A stretch of DNA of 42,422 nucleotides, taken from NCBI GenBank assembly GCA_030682495.1, contig JAUXOC010000041.1, positions 1-42,422 of the forward strand. Direction: 5' to 3'. Within the stretch, counting starts at the first letter, position 1. Each line of letters opens with the position of its first letter. This document shows, one piece after another, positions 37,673 through 42,422 of the stretch. The DNA comes from Alphaproteobacteria bacterium (GTDB taxonomy: Bacteria; Pseudomonadota; Alphaproteobacteria; Micavibrionales; UBA2020). The notes under the pieces are model-generated. The model ran no database searches and was not told where the DNA came from. It saw only the letters and a list, made by a program, of their open reading frames with translations. Both the position numbers and the translations under genes were made by a program.

Positions 37673-38841
37673 TGTCTGCTTCCCGTAAAAACCGCGATTT
37701 CTCCACCCGCTGCATTCATGGCGGGCAGCAGCATGACCCGACAACGGGCGCTGTCAATGTGCCGATCTATGCGACATCGACCTATGCACAAAGCGCACCG
37801 GGCGAGCATAAAGGCTTTGTCTATGCGCGCGGCCACAACCCGACGCGCCATGCCTTTGAACGTGCTATGGCCGACCTTGAAGACGGCAGCGCGGCTTTTG
37901 CCTTCGGCTCCGGTCTGGCTGCGATGTGCGCGGTGCTAGACGTACTGCCTGTGGGGTCGCACATGATTGCCTCCGACGATTTGTATGGCGGCAGCTTCCG
38001 TTTGTTTGAACGTGTGCGCAAGGATACGACGGGTCTGGAAGTGTCCTACATCGACATGACCGATGCGGAATCGGTGCGCGCCGCCATTCGCCCGAACACG
38101 AAAATGGTCTGGATCGAAACGCCGACCAACCCGATGCTGAAGCTGACCGATATCGCCGCCGTTGCCAAGATTGCCCGCGAAAAAGCTTTGCTGACGGTCG
38201 TGGATAATACGTTTGCGACGCCGTGGAACCAGCGTCCGATCACGATGGGTGTCGATGTTGTTGTGCATAGCGCGACGAAATATATCGGCGGGCATTCGGA
38301 TATCATCGGCGGCGTGGCGATTGTCGGTGATAATCCCGAACTCGCCGACCGCATGAAATTTATCCAGAACGCGACAGGCGGCATTTTAGGCCCGTTTGAC
38401 AGCTTCCTTGCCCTGCGCGGTGTCAAGACGCTGGATGTACGCATGGAACGCCACAGCAAGTCGGCGGAGAAAATCGCCGCCTGGCTCGATAAACATCCGA
38501 AGGTCGAAAAGGTATGGTATCCCGGCCTTGCCAGCCACCCGCAGCACGAATTGGCCAAGCGCCAGATGCGCGGTTTCGGCGGTATGGTAACGGCAGAGGT
38601 CAAGGGCGACCTTGCGGCATCCCGCCGCATGCTGTCGGCTTGCAAAATCTTTACGCTGGCCGAAAGCCTTGGCGGCGTCGAAAGCCTGATCGAACATCCG
38701 GCCATCATGACCCATGCTTCGGTACCGAAAGAACAGCGCGACGCACTCGGCATTTCCGACGGGCTCATCCGCCTGTCGGTCGGCATCGAAAGCGTGGAAG
38801 ACCTCATCGCCGATCTCGACGAAGCCTTGGCGCAAATATAA
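37672..38841 (+). CDS. Cystathionine gamma-lyase / gamma-synthase family enzyme, 389 aa
   Basis: This Cys/Met-metabolism PLP enzyme has the Schiff-base K203 in HSATKYIGGHSDIIGG, the YARGHNPTR motif (Tyr and Arg of PLP binding), FGSGLAAM and the WIETPTNPMLK loop. Sequence alone does not separate the lyase from the synthase, but coupling to a cystathionine beta-synthase (TGATG overlap) favours gamma-lyase, giving cysteine from cystathionine. A start at 37672 with no spacer suits translational reinitiation. It ends 13 bases from the convergent repeat-protein gene, with no clear terminator between. Confidence 0.92.
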   Translation: MSASRKNRDFSTRCIHGGQQHDPTTGAVNVPIYATSTYAQSAPGEHKGFVYARGHNPTRHAFERAMADLEDGSAAFAFGSGLAAMCAVLDVLPVGSHMIASDDLYGGSFRLFERVRKDTTGLEVSYIDMTDAESVRAAIRPNTKMVWIETPTNPMLKLTDIAAVAKIAREKALLTVVDNTFATPWNQRPITMGVDVVVHSATKYIGGHSDIIGGVAIVGDNPELADRMKFIQNATGGILGPFDSFLALRGVKTLDVRMERHSKSAEKIAAWLDKHPKVEKVWYPGLASHPQHELAKRQMRGFGGMVTAEVKGDLAASRRMLSACKIFTLAESLGGVESLIEHPAIMTHASVPKEQRDALGISDGLIRLSVGIESVEDLIADLDEALAQI

Positions 38842-38854
38842 CGCTGAAAATGTA

Positions 38855-39715
38855 TCAGGGGCCTTTGGGCGTGCGGCGGCGAATGTTGGCTGCGGGGCGA
38901 AGCACGCCGATATCCTGCGCGGTTTCGGCCGCCTCAACGCGGGGTTCCTCGTCCTTCGCACGGGCGGGCTTCAAGGCGTCCGGAATCTGTTCCCAGCTTG
39001 TATAAACGCCCCAGTCGGAATAAAGAACTTTGAAACGCTCCGGTGCATCTTCAAGCGAGGTCAGGGGGTTTTCATGGCATCTGAATTCTTTGCCGACCGA
39101 CAAGGGGCCGCCTTTTAAACCGGCCAATTGATTTCTTTCGCACCAGAAACTGCCGCCGACGGCGCGCGGCGCGCCTTGCAGGGATATCAGCTTGTTATCG
39201 TAAGCCACAAAGTCACCGCCGACAGTTGACGGTGCGCCGCGCAAGTCGGCCAGCTGGTTTGCGTAGCATTCAAAATCGCCGCCGACGCTTGTGGGCGCGC
39301 CCTGCAACGACACAAGGTTATTATACTTACACCAGAAACCACCGCCAACCGTAGCAGGCCCGCCAAACAAAGTGGTCAGCTGGTTCTGCGCGCAGGAGAA
39401 ATAGCCGCCAACGGTGGAGGGCGCTCCTTGCAGGCTGGTCAGATGGTTGTTGTTACATGAAAAGTTTCCGCCCACCGAAGCAGGCGCGCCCTGCAAACTG
39501 GTCAGCTCGTTATTGTCGCAAATAAAATTCCCCTGAACGACAACACGGCTGAGGTCGGGCAACTGCGTGAGCCCTTTGTTCCAGAGGTTGATATCACCTG
39601 CCACGAAAATCGTGCCGTCACTTCTTTTTGTGTAATCAATATCCCACGCCCGCAGCGCCTGTTCGGCGGCAGAGAGCGGGGTTTGCGGCGAATTGTGATT
39701 TGCGGGTGCGGTCAT
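38855..39715 (-). CDS. Leucine-rich-repeat-like protein of 21-residue repeats, 286 aa
   Basis: After a ~45-residue N-terminus come seven clear repeats of 21 residues at residues 71-217, with degenerate ones before (49-70) and after (218-238). The repeat reads L-T-S-L-Q-G-A-P-x-x-V-G-G-x-F-x-C-x-x-N-x, with Leu, Gly-Gly, Phe and mostly Cys at fixed places. Similar repeats of the LTSLxGAPxxVGG type are known in phage and bacterial proteins of unknown function, forming a solenoid. No signal peptide is seen. The C-terminus (239-286) is Pro/Glu/Arg-rich. Codon choice includes more A/T-ending codons than neighbours, a hint of acquisition. The partner is unknown. Confidence 0.85.
   Translation of the reverse strand: MTAPANHNSPQTPLSAAEQALRAWDIDYTKRSDGTIFVAGDINLWNKGLTQLPDLSRVVVQGNFICDNNELTSLQGAPASVGGNFSCNNNHLTSLQGAPSTVGGYFSCAQNQLTTLFGGPATVGGGFWCKYNNLVSLQGAPTSVGGDFECYANQLADLRGAPSTVGGDFVAYDNKLISLQGAPRAVGGSFWCERNQLAGLKGGPLSVGKEFRCHENPLTSLEDAPERFKVLYSDWGVYTSWEQIPDALKPARAKDEEPRVEAAETAQDIGVLRPAANIRRRTPKGP
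39065..39505 (-). repeat. In-gene 63-base repeat array (seven units)
   Basis: The protein repeats at residues 71-217 are encoded by seven in-frame units of 63 bases. The strongest DNA conservation is in the GGCGCGCC-TGCA segment coding QGAP and the CCGCC segment coding VGG. Repeats of this kind can expand or contract by recombination. Confidence 0.75.
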
Positions 39716-39888
39716 AAGAAAGAGCCTGAAGAGAATTTGGATTCGAAAAAGAGCTCAATCATTATGTCAATAAATAGATGAAAGTCAACCGGCGGCGTAT
39801 GGTGTATCTTTTTATCTCTTTTCAATGGCTTGGCTTGTTTCTGCCGCGGACGCGGCGTGGCGCGAGAAGCTTGCGGTCACCTGCCACA

Positions 39889-39917
39889 TTCATGGTAAGG
39901 TACGCGCTCCTTATAAT
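39889..39917 (+). promoter_or_regulatory. Putative promoter for glk
   Basis: TATAAT (39912-39917) is a perfect -10; TTCATG (39889-39894) 17 bases upstream is a weak -35. It lies 30 bases before the glk ATG. The rest of the 231-base gap to the divergent repeat-protein gene shows nothing else I can identify. Confidence 0.4.
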
Positions 39918-39946
39918 TTCAGGCAAAAGACGGAGAGACAGAGCGT

Positions 39947-40888
39947 ATGTCACGGCTGATTGCGGATATCGGGGCGACCAACGCCCGTTTTGCCATTGCG
40001 AACGATGATGGCATCCATCACATCGATGTTTTGCCCTGCGATGATTTCCCCACGCTGGCCGATGCCGCCAAGGCTTATCTGTCGCGCATCGGCGGAGAGA
40101 AGCCGCAAACCGGCGCCTTCGCCGTCGCCATCCCGCTCAGCGGCGCCGATCAGGTGGCCATGACCAACCACGGCTGGACTTTTTCCATCTCCGGTACGCG
40201 CGACGATATCGGCCTTGCCAAGCTGGATGTCATCAACGATTTTACCGCGCTCGCGCTCGGCATTCCGCATCTGACGGAAAATGATTTTTACACGATGGGC
40301 GGCGGTGCGCCCGTCAAAGGCGCGCCCGTTGGCATCATCGGCCCCGGCACAGGTCTGGGCGTCGGCGCGGTTGTCTTCGGCAAAAGCGGGGAGCCGATAC
40401 CGGTCACAACCGAAGGCGGCCACGTCACCATGCCGGCATCAAGCGAGCGCGAATTCCGCCTGTTTGAATGGCTCAAACAAACCAAATACCATCATATCTC
40501 GGCCGAGCGGGTGATTTCCGGCAAGGGGCTCGTCAATATCTATCACGGGCTTTGCGGTCTCGACGGACTTGATCTGCCGGAAAAAACACCGGCGGAGATT
40601 ACCGAAGCCGCGCTCGCGCGCAGCTGCCCTGTCTGCGTGGAGACGCTGGATTTGTTCTGTCATTTTCTGGGCGTTGCGGCGGGCAACCTCGCGCTCACCT
40701 ATGGCGCTTTTGGCGGCGTCTATATTGCGGGCGGCATCGTGCCGCGGCTCGGCAGTTATTTTGCGGCCTCGCGCTTTATGCAGAGCTTCCTCGAAAAAGG
40801 CCGCTTCAAAGACTACCTCGCCCCCGTCCCCGTGCGCGTCATCACCCACCCCTATCCGGGGCTGGAGGGGCTGAAGTATCTGGATTGA
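39947..40888 (+). CDS. glk: Glucokinase
   Basis: Glk phosphorylates glucose to glucose-6-phosphate with ATP. The 313-residue protein has the N-terminal phosphate loop ADIGATNARFA, the catalytic Asp in VINDFTALALGI, the ATP-binding IGPGTGLGVGAV and the TEGGHVTM motif, then GGVYIAGGIVPRL near the C-terminus, as in the bacterial Glk family rather than ROK kinases. GGAGA precedes the ATG. It is convergent with a GH13 alpha-glucosidase, which would release its substrate, but the two are not in one operon. A strong terminator separates them. Confidence 0.94.
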   Translation: MSRLIADIGATNARFAIANDDGIHHIDVLPCDDFPTLADAAKAYLSRIGGEKPQTGAFAVAIPLSGADQVAMTNHGWTFSISGTRDDIGLAKLDVINDFTALALGIPHLTENDFYTMGGGAPVKGAPVGIIGPGTGLGVGAVVFGKSGEPIPVTTEGGHVTMPASSEREFRLFEWLKQTKYHHISAERVISGKGLVNIYHGLCGLDGLDLPEKTPAEITEAALARSCPVCVETLDLFCHFLGVAAGNLALTYGAFGGVYIAGGIVPRLGSYFAASRFMQSFLEKGRFKDYLAPVPVRVITHPYPGLEGLKYLD

Positions 40889-40901
40889 AAAACGATAAAA
40901 C

Positions 40902-40931
40902 AAAAACCCCGCCAGTTACGGCGGGGTTTTT
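40902..40931. terminator. Bidirectional terminator between glk and alpha-glucosidase
   Basis: AAAAACCCCGCC (40902-40913) pairs perfectly with GGCGGGGTTTTT (40920-40931) around a 6-base loop. The A and T ends serve both strands. Confidence 0.9.
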
Positions 40932-40948
40932 GTTTGGCGCGGCGGGAT

Positions 40949-42422
40949 TCACACCCGTCCGAAATATCCGCCGAAGCCGGGCAGGTGCAGGCTGCGCCCT
41001 TCGAGCGTGGATTGCATGCCGTGGCCGTCCATCGGTGTTGAATCTTGCGGCAGGTCGATGGTGATGGGGCTATTGCCAAGGTTGAAACAGCAAATAATAT
41101 CGCCACTTTCGTGCGTGCGCGTAAAGCCGAGCAGGCCATCGGGTGTATCAAAGAATTTGATGCCGCCCGTGACCAGCGCGTGGCTTGCTTTGCGCCATTT
41201 CAGGAAATTGCGCACGAAATGCAGCGGCGAATGGCCGTCGGTTTCCTGCTGCGCGGCGGCTCTGGCCAGATGTTCGATCGGCACGGGCAGCCATGTGGTC
41301 TTGGCCGCTGAAAAGCCCGCATTGGCTTTTTGTCCATCCCACGGGAAAGGCGTGCGGCAACCGTCGCGGCCTTTGTCTTCGGGCCAGAGGAAGATGCCGA
41401 AGGGGTCTTGCAGCAGTTCAAACGGAATATCCGCTTCGGTCAATCCTAGCTCTTCGCCCTGATACATAAACGATGTGCCGCGCAAAGACGTGACGAGGGC
41501 GGCGAGCAATTTTGCCTGTTCGGGGTCGGGCTTGCCGTCCACTGCCCATCGGCTGGCGACGCGCACAACGTCGTGGTTGGAAAACGCCCATGACGGCCAG
41601 CAATCCGCGCCTTCGGCCATATATTCCTCGACCGCGCTGCGCAGCGATTTGGTGTTATAGGCGCCAGGGCCGAGCAGGGCGAAGTTATAGGCGGTATGCA
41701 GTTTCTCCGGCGTGTCGGTATAGGCAACGCTGGTTTTGATCTGGAAGTCGTCGCCGATTTCCGCGACCATAAAGCGTCCTTCGTATTCATCCGTCAGCGC
41801 GCGCAGGCGTTTGATAAAGGGAATCATCTCCGGCTGCGTTTTATCGTAGAGGTGGCGCTGCCAGTAATAGGGATGTGTCTGGCGGCCGCTTTGCTGGTTG
41901 CGGTCGAAGCCTTCGAGCGGCGGGTTGTCGCGCAGTTTTTCGTCGTGGATGCAGTGGTTCAGCGCATCAAGTCGGAAGCCGTCCACACCCCGCTCCAGCC
42001 AGAAACGGCAGACGTCCAAAAGCGCGTCCTGCACGGCGGTATTGCGTACGTTCAGGTCGGGCTGTTCTTTCAAAAACTGGTGGTAATAATACTGCCCGCG
42101 TTTGGTGTCGTATTGCCATGACGACCCACCGAAGACGGACAGCCAGTTGTTGGGCGGCGTGCCGTCGTCTTTGGGGTTGGCCCAGACGTACCAGTCGGCC
42201 TTTTCGTCTGTGCGGCTTTTACGGCTGTCGGCAAACCACGGGTGTTTGTCGGATGTGTGGCTGAGCACGACGTCGATGATGAGCTTGAGGCCGCGCTTGT
42301 GCATGCCTGCCAGCATCTCGTCGAAATCATCGAGCGTGCCGAACATCGGATCAACGTTTTTGTAATCCGATACGTCATAACCGAAATCGATCATCGGGGA
42401 AGTGAAGAAGGGCGAGAGCCAG
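40949..42422 (-). CDS. GH13 alpha-glucosidase (partial, N-terminus off right edge)
   Basis: The enzyme hydrolyses alpha-1,4 (or 1,6) glucosides such as maltose or short maltodextrins. About 490 residues are visible and the frame stays open through the edge: codons before the first internal ATG read WLSPFFTSP, the family's normal lead-in, so only some 40-50 residues are missing. The catalytic set is present: nucleophile Asp in GFRLDALNH (codon 41966-41968), acid/base Glu in MVAEIGDD (41759-41761) and Asp in FSNHDVVR (41570-41572). The RTPFPWD and YQGEELGL segments match oligo-alpha-glucosidases. No conclusion on a signal peptide is possible. It is probably used with glk in disaccharide catabolism. 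Confidence 0.93.
   Translation of the reverse strand, partial: WLSPFFTSPMIDFGYDVSDYKNVDPMFGTLDDFDEMLAGMHKRGLKLIIDVVLSHTSDKHPWFADSRKSRTDEKADWYVWANPKDDGTPPNNWLSVFGGSSWQYDTKRGQYYYHQFLKEQPDLNVRNTAVQDALLDVCRFWLERGVDGFRLDALNHCIHDEKLRDNPPLEGFDRNQQSGRQTHPYYWQRHLYDKTQPEMIPFIKRLRALTDEYEGRFMVAEIGDDFQIKTSVAYTDTPEKLHTAYNFALLGPGAYNTKSLRSAVEEYMAEGADCWPSWAFSNHDVVRVASRWAVDGKPDPEQAKLLAALVTSLRGTSFMYQGEELGLTEADIPFELLQDPFGIFLWPEDKGRDGCRTPFPWDGQKANAGFSAAKTTWLPVPIEHLARAAAQQETDGHSPLHFVRNFLKWRKASHALVTGGIKFFDTPDGLLGFTRTHESGDIICCFNLGNSPITIDLPQDSTPMDGHGMQSTLEGRSLHLPGFGGYFGRV

Noticed and set aside
36257-37744. A 495-codon minus-strand frame opposite cystathionine beta-synthase
   Set aside because: It shadows a clear PLP enzyme gene and shows the same low-information His/Arg/Asp-rich composition as other antisense frames.
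39065-39505. CRISPR-like periodic repeats
   Set aside because: The 63-base period stays in frame and encodes a regular 21-residue protein repeat; there are no constant repeats with unique spacers.

Overview
The window reads as chromosomal DNA of a free-living Gram-negative alphaproteobacterium. Evidence for this is the aroQ-accB-accC and def...fmt-truA clusters, a CbbX-like AAA+ ATPase, bdhA, an RND efflux operon with an outer-membrane lipoprotein factor, and GC-rich genes packed with ATGA overlaps. I cannot place it to genus. Several proteins of unknown family suggest a poorly sampled lineage; a Micavibrio-like or Rhodospirillales-like origin is only a guess. There is no rRNA, tRNA, CRISPR array, transposase or prophage.

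Layout. 1-9.4 kb: a partial unknown gene, a large exported unknown protein, a Rap1a/Tai-like secreted protein coupled to uvrB, an unknown cytosolic protein, a soluble PAS histidine kinase, and an unknown protein with an HEHIH (HExxH) motif. 9.5-15.3 kb (minus strand): epimerase and GST; a non-coding gap holding a candidate 6S-like RNA on the plus strand; two YceI-type exported proteins; then aroQ-accB-accC, with the second YceI gene overlapping accC. 15.3-17.9 kb: a long palindromic repeat, bdhA plus a Nudix hydrolase, a 62-residue charged helical protein and an ankyrin protein.

18.0-23.0 kb (minus): def-Nudix-Nudix-fmt-truA, nearly all start/stop overlapped, then rmuC. 23.3-25.6 kb (plus): the AAA+ ATPase and cysQ. 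25.6-28.0 kb (minus): an arsenic operon arsR-arsI-acr3-arsC with an operator covering its promoter. 28.1-35.4 kb (plus): tetR, an RND pump (adaptor, inner-membrane transporter, outer-membrane factor) and a DinB-fold gene overlapping the last. 35.4-38.8 kb: cysE diverging from cystathionine beta-synthase and a gamma-lyase/synthase, a sulfur amino-acid block. 38.9-42.4 kb: a protein with 21-residue leucine-rich repeats, glucokinase, and a GH13 alpha-glucosidase running off the right edge.

Most genes are housekeeping, resistance or central metabolism. The least explained items are the candidate structured RNA (about 11.33-11.49 kb), the two Nudix genes wedged between def and fmt, the AAA+ ATPase with an unknown N-terminal domain, the HEHIH protein and the 21-residue repeat protein. 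Coordinates, motifs and overlaps were read directly; functions come from family knowledge; statements on regulation are inference.
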